A DNA stretch of 20,436 bases from a virus. A model generated the notes under the pieces. That model made no database searches. It was not told the DNA's origin and saw only the letters and a program-made list of their open reading frames with translations. Positions 13,887 to 19,606 of the stretch are shown here, piece by piece; within the stretch, counting starts at the first letter, position 1, and each line of letters opens with the position of its first letter. The stretch spans positions 1 through 20,436 of IMG/VR virus record IMGVR_UViG_3300010153_000161; one strand, given 5' to 3'. The position numbers and the translations under genes were made by a program.

Positions 13887-14140
13887 AGGTCGTTGAGGTA
13901 TATGGGTGCGTTACTCTGTTCAAATAAAGGCATCCTTACTTCTAGTTCAAATTCTTTGAATGCTCCGTTTCTATCTATTTTCTTTCTAGTCTTAATTAAG
14001 CCTATAACTTTAGACAAGCTGTAGATAGCTCTGGGTTTAGCTTCGTGAGTAATTCCAACTAAAGCGTTTTCGTACCCTGTTAGCTGTAATACATTAAAGT
14101 CTTTCTGCTCTACAAATTCAACGTCTTCTATATTACTCAT
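13883..14140 (-). CDS. Conserved phage protein of unknown function (85 aa)
   Basis: ATG 14140 overlaps the terminase-small-like stop by 8 nt and the end overlaps the 48-aa gene (ATGA). The pattern LTGYENALVGITHEAK, then RAIYSLSKVIGLI and EFELEVRMPLFEQSNAPIYL resembles a short phage family usually annotated as hypothetical ('GYDDAIVG...YS..K.I..L...'). It lies between the putative small terminase and terL. No catalytic motif is visible. Confidence 0.7.
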   Translation of the reverse strand: MSNIEDVEFVEQKDFNVLQLTGYENALVGITHEAKPRAIYSLSKVIGLIKTRKKIDRNGAFKEFELEVRMPLFEQSNAPIYLNDL

Positions 14141-14444
14141 CTATTGTGTTTTTCTGGTCTTCGCGCTCTAATACTTCAGCAAACCAACCAGGTTCATTTC
14201 TTGGTTCGTTTACTGTTACTTGAGTTTCTGTTTGTTTCGGAATAATGTATGGTAAATATGTCGCTAATATTTTTAAATACTCCTTTCCATTAGATTCTCT
14301 AAGTAAATCAAATTCATCTTCTACGTATTTTATCTGACCGTCCAGAAGTTTAAGCAGTATATTTCTAGCTGCTTCAGTAGTTTTACTTTTGAGTCCTTTT
14401 GGTTTTCCTTTAGGGTTTCCTGACTGTCCTTTTTTAAATGGCAT
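14133..14444 (-). CDS. Putative terminase small subunit / DUF5681-like protein (103 aa)
   Basis: The first ATG in a sensible context is 14444, giving MPFKKGQSGNPKGKPKGLKS. This is the hallmark N-terminus (KGQSGNP.G.PKG) of a phage family found beside terminases and often taken as the small subunit. A longer frame from TTG 14480 overlaps more of the winged-helix gene and loses this canonical start. The middle (AARNILLKLLDGQIKYVEDE) is helical. The small subunit recognises the packaging site. The location two genes before terL supports the call, but the family's function is not certain. Confidence 0.66.
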   Translation of the reverse strand: MPFKKGQSGNPKGKPKGLKSKTTEAARNILLKLLDGQIKYVEDEFDLLRESNGKEYLKILATYLPYIIPKQTETQVTVNEPRNEPGWFAEVLEREDQKNTIDE

Positions 14445-14691
14445 CGAATATATTGTATTGCATTTTATTGATATTATCAATGAGTTTGTATTCAGCTACT
14501 TTAGTAGTTGAACCAAATCTATTGGGTACTTCTACTGTTTTTGTTTCAAATATATGTCCCTCTTCTTTAAGGTTAAATATTGAAGCTGACAGTCTAGTGT
14601 TTCCTAAATCTCTTATTGCTTCTAATGAGGTTATTGTCCTATGCTTACGCAGATAATCTAACAGCCTGCTTGTGTGTGTTGCTTTACTCAT
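14434..14691 (-). CDS. Small winged helix-turn-helix protein (85 aa)
   Basis: Residues 1-45 read SRLLDYLRKHRTITSLEAIR, then DLGNTRLSASIFNLKEEGH, the HTH_39-type pattern (helix, 'TS.EA...LG..RL...I..L...G') seen in small phage DNA-binding proteins. A beta wing follows (HIFETKTVEV and TTKVAEYKLI). It probably binds DNA as a regulator or accessory packaging/recombination protein. It overlaps both neighbours by about 8-11 nt, so it is co-translated with them. The target is not known. Confidence 0.75.
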   Translation of the reverse strand: MSKATHTSRLLDYLRKHRTITSLEAIRDLGNTRLSASIFNLKEEGHIFETKTVEVPNRFGSTTKVAEYKLIDNINKMQYNIFDAI

Positions 14692-15049
14692 CTTCTAATT
14701 TATTTTTAAAGTGTTGTATTATTTCTTCTGTCTTTTGCTTATAGAATTTTTTATATTCTCCTGCCTCCCCTTGCTGTTTCCATAGAATATACAATACATT
14801 CCTAAGTCGTTGAGATTGTGATTTAGGTTCGTCGTATAAATCTAGGTCTATATTATCTAACTCCTCTATTTCATCTGGGTTCATTTTCTCCTCTCCTCTA
14901 AAATATAGAATGCCAAATTGGTCGAGAGCTGCATCTATATTCATAATCTCTTGGCTTGTCTTCTCTTGAGTTATAAATGTAATTGAAGCCGTCCTATCTT
15001 TGCGTCTTGAAAATCTGTCAAATATTACAGGGAAACACAATTTACTCAT
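14684..15049 (-). CDS. Conserved Bacteroidetes phage protein, unknown (121 aa)
   Basis: The segments IFDRFSRRKDRTASITFITQ, KTSQEIMNIDAALDQFG and LYFRGEEKMNPDEIEELDNI, then QSQRLRNVLYILWKQ match a protein I associate with Bacteroidetes phages and mobile elements, always of unknown function. It is soluble, helical, with an acidic middle and a basic, coiled C-terminus (YKQKTEEIIQHFKNKLEDE). It overlaps the previous gene by 8 nt (ATG 15049) and the next by 8 nt. The co-occurrence with the 139-aa protein before it suggests they work together. Confidence 0.75.
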   Translation of the reverse strand: MSKLCFPVIFDRFSRRKDRTASITFITQEKTSQEIMNIDAALDQFGILYFRGEEKMNPDEIEELDNIDLDLYDEPKSQSQRLRNVLYILWKQQGEAGEYKKFYKQKTEEIIQHFKNKLEDE

Positions 15050-15461
15050 CGCAAGCTGCTTCGTAGGCTTTTTCTATTTCTTTCATATAACTAAGCATAC
15101 AAGAACCGCATCTAGTTTTCTTTTTACGCTGTGAAAATACTCTCTCGTATACATCAATTACTAATTGCATCTCACCATCATATAAACGGTTGCGCATCAT
15201 AGCAGGCTTTAGAGTGTCTTCAAAATGTTTTTTATCCATATCGGTCATAGGTTTAGCGTATGGAAAACGTTTGTTTAGCCATTCTTTACGCTTACTACAA
15301 CCACAATCTTCTCCTAAGACTGTTTCAACTACCTTCTTAATTCCTGTCGCTTCAGTTATTTTCTCTATCGAGTCTCCTAAACCCTTTGATTTTTTCTTTG
15401 ACTTCTTCTTGCGCTTTTTTGAGGGCGTTGTAGAGGGTGCTTTTACTGATTCCTGTGGCAT
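15042..15461 (-). CDS. Conserved Cys-containing phage protein, unknown (139 aa)
   Basis: After a Lys-rich start (PSKKRKKKSKKKSK) the protein has GLGDSIEKITEATGIKKVVE then GEDCGCSKRKEWLNKRFPY. This is a signature I know from many Bacteroidetes phages, always without assigned function. A second Cys pair is in TRCGSCMLSYMKEI, so DCGC and RCGSC may bind one metal ion. ATG 15461 lies inside the sigma-like gene, giving a 110-nt overlap in another frame. There is no other Met before residue 72, and the Lys-rich start is usual for this family, so the overlap is likely real. Confidence 0.76.
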   Translation of the reverse strand: MPQESVKAPSTTPSKKRKKKSKKKSKGLGDSIEKITEATGIKKVVETVLGEDCGCSKRKEWLNKRFPYAKPMTDMDKKHFEDTLKPAMMRNRLYDGEMQLVIDVYERVFSQRKKKTRCGSCMLSYMKEIEKAYEAACDE

Positions 15462-15888
15462 TAGATAACGTTTTTAATGAGTGCGAATGGAGGTAATAAA
15501 TGCGAAATACCTCTGCATTAAACCAATCCATATCCTGCAATATACTATTAATATGCTTCATAGTTTTAGCTGTATCGTATTCCTTTTCAACATTATCCTC
15601 CACACTTTTAAGTAAAAATGCAGGGTAATTTACTATTTTTTCTGTGTGTTTTTTATACTTGTAATAGAATCTAGTGGTCTTACTAAAGCTACAAATTGCC
15701 ATAGTTCTACAGATATATTTTTTTAATTCTCCTTTTTTACATAGCTCTTCTAAAAGAGGTCTGGGTTCTTCTAAGTAATAAACAGCAAGGTCGTGAAGTA
15801 AGTCACCTCCGTATCCTTTAACATATCTTTTTGACACTTTAAGCAACTCGTCGTAGTTTTCTTCTAAGAATAACCTAACGCAACTCAT
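15352..15888 (-). CDS. Sigma-70-like / late regulator protein (178 aa)
   Basis: The N-terminal half has GGDLLHDLAVYYLEEPRPLL and KKYICRTMAICSFSKTTRFY, like sigma region 2-type helices with the usual 'DL.HD' and aromatic/basic face. The C-terminus has a region 4-type helix-turn-helix: YYLHSHSLKTLSNATGIS then KSTLYNALKKAQEEV. Sigma-like proteins of this size in phages direct host RNA polymerase to late promoters or bind DNA as RinA/ArpU-type activators. It follows NinG (14-nt overlap; ATG 15888) and precedes packaging genes, the usual position for a late switch. Which of the two modes applies cannot be read from sequence. Confidence 0.72.
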   Translation of the reverse strand: MSCVRLFLEENYDELLKVSKRYVKGYGGDLLHDLAVYYLEEPRPLLEELCKKGELKKYICRTMAICSFSKTTRFYYKYKKHTEKIVNYPAFLLKSVEDNVEKEYDTAKTMKHINSILQDMDWFNAEVFRIYYLHSHSLKTLSNATGISKSTLYNALKKAQEEVKEKIKGFRRLDRENN

Positions 15889-16273
15889 TAAATTTTCTCG
15901 TAAAATATTCTCTCATTTCAATCATTTCTTGTGTAGAAAACTTACGTGTTGTATTGCTCATAATTTCAATCTTTTCGGCTGTACCCTTCCCAAACACTTC
16001 GTCTAAGCGTTTACTAAAAATATACTGTTCTCCTCCTCTCATATTACACCGCTTACATTGTGGCATAACATTGACTAAACCGTTTTCAGGTTCGTACAAC
16101 CATCTTGTACTGTGCTTTGACCTACTCTGAAAGTGACCGCAATCCGTTTCATATAACCAGTCTTTTTTCGCACCACAAGTAAAACAGCTTATAAAACCGT
16201 TTTCGTCTGCGTTGCTCTTACGCACGTACTTACTTAGTGCATCGTCTAGCTTCTTTTTTTCTCGCTTTCTCAC
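15875..16273 (-). CDS. ninG: NinG/Rap-like recombination nuclease (132 aa)
   Basis: Cysteines C30-x2-C33 (ISCFTCGAK) and C73-x2-C76 (PQCKRCNMRGG) flank DCGHFQSRSKHSTRW (residues 44-58) and precede YIFSKRLDEVFG. This is the pattern of lambda NinG (Rap), a structure-specific endonuclease of recombination intermediates with an HNH-like zinc fold. The length is shorter than lambda NinG (about 200) because the N-terminal part is reduced to a basic stretch (MRKREKKKLDD). The start is GTG at 16273, only 11 nt after the T-tract of a terminator, so expression must come from read-through or an unseen promoter. Confidence 0.85.
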   Translation of the reverse strand: MRKREKKKLDDALSKYVRKSNADENGFISCFTCGAKKDWLYETDCGHFQSRSKHSTRWLYEPENGLVNVMPQCKRCNMRGGEQYIFSKRLDEVFGKGTAEKIEIMSNTTRKFSTQEMIEMREYFTRKFNELR

Positions 16274-16283
16274 GGTGTAATAT

Positions 16284-16310
16284 AAAAAAAAAGAGGGGCG
16301 TTTACCCCTC
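16284..16310 (-). terminator. Rho-independent terminator after the replication operon
   Basis: On the minus strand a GAGGGG/CCCCTC stem (16305-16310 with 16293-16298) with loop TAAACG is followed by nine T (16292-16284). It lies 58 nt after the end of the 192-aa gene and 11 nt before the GTG start of ninG, so it separates replication genes from the next set and may be a read-through control point. Confidence 0.85.
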
Positions 16311-16368
16311 CTTTAAAATAAATAATACACACAAATATTAAAATACTCAATTCAATTTAATATCCGTC

Positions 16369-16947
16369 TCAAAGATACGTTTTATTTTTTAATCTAGCAC
16401 CTACTCTAACTGGTTTTTTTAATTTAGGGACAGGCTCATTTAAAACATCTTTTAAATATTCACCTAACGGTTTATAATCTTTGGAGCGTTCTATGGGTTT
16501 ATAGTCTTCTGCTTTTTTCTCTCTATGCAACTTCTCCATTATTTCTGTCCTTATCTCACCTTCATACCTTCGTAAGCATTCTAAAATCTCTGCTGTCTTT
16601 AACCTCTCAAACAGTTTACCAAACTTCCCTTGCCTAATCATAATAAAGCAAGCTCTTAACTCTTCTAGTTTTAGAGTAGGATGTTCTTCTAAAATACTCC
16701 TACAACAAAATTGTAGCTCTTCATCTGTAGATAGGGTTTTGTTAGCGTCTATCTCTTTTATTAACCTACCTACCTCTGACATAATCCAACCGCGTACTAT
16801 AGCAGGGTTGTTTTTTACTGCTGTTCTAATGTTTGTGCCTTTTACCCAAGCATCTTTTGGGGTAACTAGCGAAGAGCTATCCTTTATTAACGAAATCGTG
16901 TAAGGCTTCAGGTGTGAAGTTGTCTTTGTTAAATCCTTTTTTTCCAT
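16369..16947 (-). CDS. Unknown protein after Rep (192 aa), possible helicase-loader equivalent
   Basis: The helical core ELQFCCRSILEEHPTLKLEE, LRACFIMIRQGKFGKLFERL and AEILECLRRYEGEIRTEI resembles a Bacteroidetes phage/mobile-element family ('FP.LK..D...CF..AK.G.YG..Y.....I..W...Y...R') that often follows the replication initiator. The C-terminus is Lys-rich (PKLKKPVRVGARLKNKTYL). By position it is where lambda P (helicase loader) lies, so a loader or replication accessory role is plausible but not shown. ATG 16947 overlaps the Rep gene by 71 nt; no nearer ATG exists before residue 56, so the overlap is accepted with some doubt. Confidence 0.68.
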   Translation of the reverse strand: MEKKDLTKTTSHLKPYTISLIKDSSSLVTPKDAWVKGTNIRTAVKNNPAIVRGWIMSEVGRLIKEIDANKTLSTDEELQFCCRSILEEHPTLKLEELRACFIMIRQGKFGKLFERLKTAEILECLRRYEGEIRTEIMEKLHREKKAEDYKPIERSKDYKPLGEYLKDVLNEPVPKLKKPVRVGARLKNKTYL

Positions 16948-17530
16948 TTGTGTGTGTTTTATTTCTTCTTTTCCATTGTCTAGCGCAAGCTTTCCAATCT
17001 TTTATTTTATTACCGCCTTTGACTTTCCATCCTACCCCGTCGTACCAATCTACAAATTTTTCTGCTTCTACTTTATCCAAACCCAAAGAAAAAAAGTAAT
17101 CTATACACTCCTCCAAAGAAGATGGTTTACCTTTCTTATTAGTAATATTGGTTAAAGTAGTATTGGTTATAGTATGTCTCACTAAAGTCTGGGTGTCACC
17201 CACACTAGATTCTGGGTGGGGGTCGCACTCAATTGAGGGTGTCACCCTCAGTAAAGTATGGGTGGCTTTTAACGTCCTATGACTACCACCCACTTTTTTT
17301 GTAACCTTTCTTTTTAGTAGTTTTTTCTTAACTAAACTAGCTATAGCTTTTTCTACTCCAGACTCACTTATACCTAACAAGTTAGCTAAATGACTATTAG
17401 AGACAAAACACTCTAAGTTGTTTTTAGAAAAAGAATCTACTTCTAAAAGAATTATTTTTTGCGTCCAAGATATTGTGGTGTCTAAATATAGAGCAGCAGG
17501 AATCCATACGCCTTTAAAGTTTCTACCCAT
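16877..17530 (-). CDS. Phage replication initiator (lambda O-like layout, 217 aa)
   Basis: The N-terminal part FKGVWIPAALYLDTTISWTQ, then KIILLEVDSFSKNN and SNSHLANLLGISESGVEKAI, SLVKKKLLKR is the winged-helix pattern (HTH_36-type) of phage replication proteins. Residues 87-117 are a low-complexity His/Pro/Thr linker whose DNA carries four 23-bp iterons. The C-terminal domain (EECIDYFFSLGLDKVEAEKF, DWKACARQWKRR) is typical of DnaD/DnaT-like replisome organisers and ends FTPEALHDFVNKG. The protein would bind its own origin inside the gene and recruit the helicase. The start ATG 17530 overlaps the 31-aa gene by 8 nt. Confidence 0.83.
   Translation of the reverse strand: MGRNFKGVWIPAALYLDTTISWTQKIILLEVDSFSKNNLECFVSNSHLANLLGISESGVEKAIASLVKKKLLKRKVTKKVGGSHRTLKATHTLLRVTPSIECDPHPESSVGDTQTLVRHTITNTTLTNITNKKGKPSSLEECIDYFFSLGLDKVEAEKFVDWYDGVGWKVKGGNKIKDWKACARQWKRRNKTHTNGKKGFNKDNFTPEALHDFVNKG
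17141..17169. repeat. Two A/T-rich 14-mers beside the iterons (possible unwinding element)
   Basis: On the plus strand AGTAATATTGGTTA (17141-17154) and AGTAGTATTGGTTA (17156-17169) are direct repeats 15 bp apart, next to the iterons and downstream of them in gene orientation. In lambda ori an A/T-rich stretch flanks the iterons in the same way. Because 15 is a multiple of 3 they also encode a repeated peptide (TITNTT-LTNITN), so the repeat could be protein-driven. Confidence 0.5.
17181..17272. repeat. Four 23-bp iterons within the replication initiator gene (putative origin)
   Basis: Plus-strand units start exactly every 23 bp at 17181, 17204, 17227 and 17250. Their first 15 bases are ACTAAAGTCTGGGTG, ACTAGATTCTGGGTG, ACTCAATTGAGGGTG and AGTAAAGTATGGGTG. 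Units 1 and 3 continue as GGGTGTCACCC, a palindrome. As 23 is not a multiple of 3, each unit is read in a different codon phase, so the repeat is kept at the DNA level, not the protein level. Iterons in the linker of the initiator gene are the lambda O/ori arrangement. Confidence 0.82.
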
Positions 17531-17618
17531 AAAATAAAAAGTGTGTTATTATTATTCCCAAAGTTAATAAAACGAGCGTTACTATTTTATTTTTTCTGGT
17601 GCTAGGGTTGAATAACAT
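17523..17618 (-). CDS. 31-aa single-span membrane peptide
   Basis: ATG 17618 lies inside the end of the 80-aa gene behind an A-rich leader (GATAAAGAAAAAGA). The frame crosses the whole 71-nt spacer and ends at TAG 17523, overlapping the Rep start by 8 nt. The product starts MLFNPSTRKNK, with basic residues before a clean hydrophobic helix (IVTLVLLTLGIIITHFLF). Overlaps at both ends and the hydropathy profile support a real gene. Function is unknown; a membrane anchor or small inhibitor is conceivable. Confidence 0.6.
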   Translation of the reverse strand: MLFNPSTRKNKIVTLVLLTLGIIITHFLFYG

Positions 17619-17844
17619 TCTTTTTCTTTATCTCTTCTACATCTAATTGACGTTGTTTTATCATAGAAATAATATCCTGCACAGGTTCATTACTCCATTT
17701 TTGTAGCTCTGGTAGATACATAAAAAACTTCTTAGGGTCTTTGTTATACCATCTTGAAACAGTATTTAAACCTAATTTCAAACACTCATTTAATCTCTTA
17801 TGAGATTTAAAATGAATTTTAATAAATGCTCCCATTGACTTCAT
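17602..17844 (-). CDS. Small HTH-like protein (80 aa), replication operon
   Basis: ATG 17844 overlaps the previous gene by 26 nt; a second ATG at 17835 (residue 4) is also possible. The sequence HKRLNECLKLGLNTVSRWYN, then KFFMYLPELQKWSN resembles a Cro-like helix-turn-helix with a recognition helix around LNTVSRWY. The end is a charged helix (QRQLDVEEIKKKN). It may bind DNA as a regulator of the operon. The family is not firmly recognised. Confidence 0.68.
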   Translation of the reverse strand: MKSMGAFIKIHFKSHKRLNECLKLGLNTVSRWYNKDPKKFFMYLPELQKWSNEPVQDIISMIKQRQLDVEEIKKKNVIQP

Positions 17845-18025
17845 CGCTTAATTGTTTTTTGGTTTTTAAAATATTTATTGCATAGTTCTTTATCCTGTCA
17901 AAATATGCAGCTTTAGGTTCGTGGTCTAATGCACCTGCTGACTGTATTGCGCTATCTATTGCCCATTTTATATCCTCACTTGTTACAGGCATATAGTCAG
18001 TTTCATAAATGTATTTTTTTTTCAT
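17819..18025 (-). CDS. Small protein, unknown (68 aa)
   Basis: ATG 18025 follows the previous stop by 1 nt (TAAAATG). The sequence has a basic start (MKKKYIYETDYMPVTSEDI), a helix KWAIDSAIQSAGALDHEPKA and a second helix YFDRIKNYAINILKTKKQL. It is soluble and roughly neutral in charge. It resembles nothing I can name. It lies in the replication operon with overlapping neighbours on the 3' side. Confidence 0.7.
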   Translation of the reverse strand: MKKKYIYETDYMPVTSEDIKWAIDSAIQSAGALDHEPKAAYFDRIKNYAINILKTKKQLSDEVNGSIY

Positions 18026-18026
18026 T

Positions 18027-18128
18027 TTACTCGTCTTCTAAAAATTCGCAATGCTCTAAACAATCGGGACATAACCCCATTTCGGTTTCGGTTGTCTCTG
18101 CTCCGCAGCAATCTGAGTAAGGTATCAT
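18027..18128 (-). CDS. 33-aa Cys-rich zinc-ribbon-like peptide
   Basis: ATG 18128 overlaps the stop of the 66-aa gene as ATGA; the TAA at 18027-18029 is 1 nt from the next ATG. The product MIPYSDCCGAETTETEMG continues LCPDCLEHCEFLEDE. The CC..(12)..CPDCLEHC arrangement resembles a short zinc-ribbon peptide ('CCGAE...ICPDCKEHCE') that I know from many phage genomes, with no known role. Tight coupling on both sides supports the call. Confidence 0.76.
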   Translation of the reverse strand: MIPYSDCCGAETTETEMGLCPDCLEHCEFLEDE

Positions 18129-18325
18129 TTTATTCTTTTCTTAATTAACTTATTTAAGTCATCTATATGTATTTTTTTTAAAGCATCAACATAATGACTT
18201 TCCATAAAATTTTGTACATCTTCTGGTTTTGCCCTTAAATAAACCTCAAAAGTTAAATCTGAATAATTGTTTTTTGTATCGGTGTTTCCTGCTACAACCT
18301 CAATAGATAGCGTGTCTTTATCCAT
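18125..18325 (-). CDS. Small protein, unknown (66 aa)
   Basis: ATG 18325 is 2 nt after the stop of the SSB-like gene. The product begins with strands (DTLSIEVVAGNTD and DLTFEVYLRAK), followed by helices (PEDVQNFMESHYVDALKKI) and a basic C-terminus (LNKLIKKRIK). The fold is probably alpha/beta. It lies directly after the SSB-like gene, so a replication or recombination role is likely by context only. Confidence 0.7.
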   Translation of the reverse strand: MDKDTLSIEVVAGNTDTKNNYSDLTFEVYLRAKPEDVQNFMESHYVDALKKIHIDDLNKLIKKRIK

Positions 18326-18327
18326 AA

Positions 18328-18858
18328 TTAAAAAGGTAAATCTTCTTGTGCAACCTCTTCTACTGGTAAATTATTTTCCTTTTCTGCTTCAGCGTTTAAC
18401 ATATCTTCTTTAGTCCACTTACTAGAGGATAAGTCTTCAGACTCGCTGTAAGGCATTTTAACGATGCTGTCGCGCACTTTTAAAAGTTTCTTAGCCATTA
18501 CCTCCACTCGGTTTAAATAAGCCTCTTTATCACCGCTTAAATTGCCTAGAGCTAAAACGGCTGTGTTAATTGCCCAAGAGCTTTCTATTCTCTTTACCGT
18601 TTCGTCTTTATTAGAGCTAGATTTATTAGAGCTAAAATTTACACTCTCTGGCTTTTTAACCTGACCCCAAGAAAAATTATCTCTTGAGCCTTTTACTATA
18701 ACCTCTACTTCGTCTCCACTTTTAAAAGGTGAGGTAAGTGTTTTATGATTTGCTTTGATAGTTGAATCGTCTTCAAAAACGTATTCAAAAGAGTAAAGCG
18801 TTCCGTGCTGACTTTCATAAGTTCCTGCACCTTGTATTGAATCTATAATTTTTAGCAT
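18328..18858 (-). CDS. SSB-like protein with acidic DLPF tail (176 aa)
   Basis: The first 70 residues are strand-rich (GTYESQHGTLYSFEYVFEDD, DEVEVIVKGSRDNFSWGQVK), consistent with an OB fold. A Ser/Asn-rich linker follows, then a helical part (SSWAINTAVLALGNLSGDKE). The C-terminus is acidic and ends EEVAQEDLPF, matching the SSB tip (DDDIPF) that recruits recombination and replication proteins. It is not a standard SSB sequence, so it may be an ssDNA-binding protein of a separate family or a related factor. ATG 18858 comes 9 nt after the previous stop with an A/T-rich leader. Confidence 0.68.
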   Translation of the reverse strand: MLKIIDSIQGAGTYESQHGTLYSFEYVFEDDSTIKANHKTLTSPFKSGDEVEVIVKGSRDNFSWGQVKKPESVNFSSNKSSSNKDETVKRIESSWAINTAVLALGNLSGDKEAYLNRVEVMAKKLLKVRDSIVKMPYSESEDLSSSKWTKEDMLNAEAEKENNLPVEEVAQEDLPF

Positions 18859-18867
18859 AATATATTT

Positions 18868-19323
18868 TTATGAATTTTTGTTTCTTACGTTTATCATTAA
18901 TAACCTTCTAGCTCTTGGTAATTGCCTACCATAATAGAAGCTTAAATATCTTTCCTTGTCTCCTTTAGTATGAAAGACCTCGTTATTTCTTTCTGAATTT
19001 AAAAGGTCTTCAGCGTCTTTACCCTGTAAACAGTATTGGAGCATCTGGTGAAACCTACACCCTTCATTACCCCAATATGATACATCTTTAAGTGAGCTGT
19101 CAAACATACCTTTATTACAGTAGTAGTGAATAAAACTAGGTACTCCTGCCCAACCTACCCATTCCCCATCTATTTGAGCTGTTACCACTTTTCCATAGAC
19201 TTTTGCTAAATCCTCATCAGTTAAACCCCTTGACTTTAAAACGCAACCTCCAAACTCAAACCCCTCCGCTTCTACTGCTGCGTATTCTGTTCCAAAGTAT
19301 TCTCTTATTTCTTTTCTTTCCAT
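18868..19323 (-). CDS. Protein of unknown function (151 aa), replication operon
   Basis: ATG 19323 follows the 83-aa gene with a leader TAATCAAACAAA. The sequence has many aromatic and Cys residues (VSYWGNEGCRFHQMLQYCLQ, WVGWAGVPSFIHYYCNKG) and ends basic (YYGRQLPRARRLLMINVRN). It begins MERKEIREYFGTEYAAVE. It appears to be a globular soluble protein. I recognise no motif and cannot assign a function; its position before the SSB-like gene links it to early DNA metabolism. Confidence 0.72.
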   Translation of the reverse strand: MERKEIREYFGTEYAAVEAEGFEFGGCVLKSRGLTDEDLAKVYGKVVTAQIDGEWVGWAGVPSFIHYYCNKGMFDSSLKDVSYWGNEGCRFHQMLQYCLQGKDAEDLLNSERNNEVFHTKGDKERYLSFYYGRQLPRARRLLMINVRNKNS

Positions 19324-19332
19324 TTTGTTTGA

Positions 19333-19584
19333 TTAACAGTATAATAATGTTGGTATATTTTCTTGTAACTCTCGTATCTTCTCAACGTGTAGAAACCATA
19401 GAAACGTTGTCTCGGCTTCTTTTAACACATTTTCCCAATCTTCTTCGTTCATACATTCGCGCATTGAGTTATTTAAACCATCAAGCTGACATAGCATTTC
19501 GTCGTTGTAGTCATACCCTCCATACTCTGAGAAGATAGACCAACATTGACCACTGAGTTTGTAAACTTTTTCTTTGTTATCCAT
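19333..19584 (-). CDS. Small acidic protein (83 aa), first gene of the early operon
   Basis: ATG 19584 lies about 23 nt after a good promoter (19607-19638). The product begins MDNKEKVYKLSGQCWSIFSE, is acidic and helical (NEEDWENVLKEAETTFLWF) and has four Cys spread without a zinc pattern. It is expressed first in the operon, the position often occupied by host-takeover or regulatory proteins in phages. The family is not recognised. Confidence 0.72.
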   Translation of the reverse strand: MDNKEKVYKLSGQCWSIFSEYGGYDYNDEMLCQLDGLNNSMRECMNEEDWENVLKEAETTFLWFLHVEKIRELQENIPTLLYC

Positions 19585-19606
19585 AGTATTATTTATTTAT
19601 TTAATG

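Noticed and set aside
14133-14480. TTG start at 14480 for the terminase-small-like gene
   Set aside because: ATG 14444 gives the family N-terminus MPFKKGQSGNPKG and a usual short overlap.
14547-14554. TATATTTG on the minus strand within the winged-helix gene
   Set aside because: Lacks a -33 TTTG at 20 bp; likely chance in A/T-rich coding DNA.
15190-15468. Plus-strand frame of 92 aa
   Set aside because: Shadow of the 139-aa and sigma-like genes; the Phe-rich run is the complement of Lys codons.
16370-16377. TATCTTTG on the minus strand as a promoter for ninG
   Set aside because: No TTTG/TTG at the expected 19-21 bp upstream, and the following terminator would block it.
17559-17566. TAACTTTG upstream of the replication initiator as a promoter
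   Set aside because: No -33 element at proper spacing and it lies inside the 31-aa frame.
19203-19538. Plus-strand frame of 111 aa
   Set aside because: Covers two minus-strand genes and their junction; Leu/Ser/Arg-rich composition typical of antisense frames.
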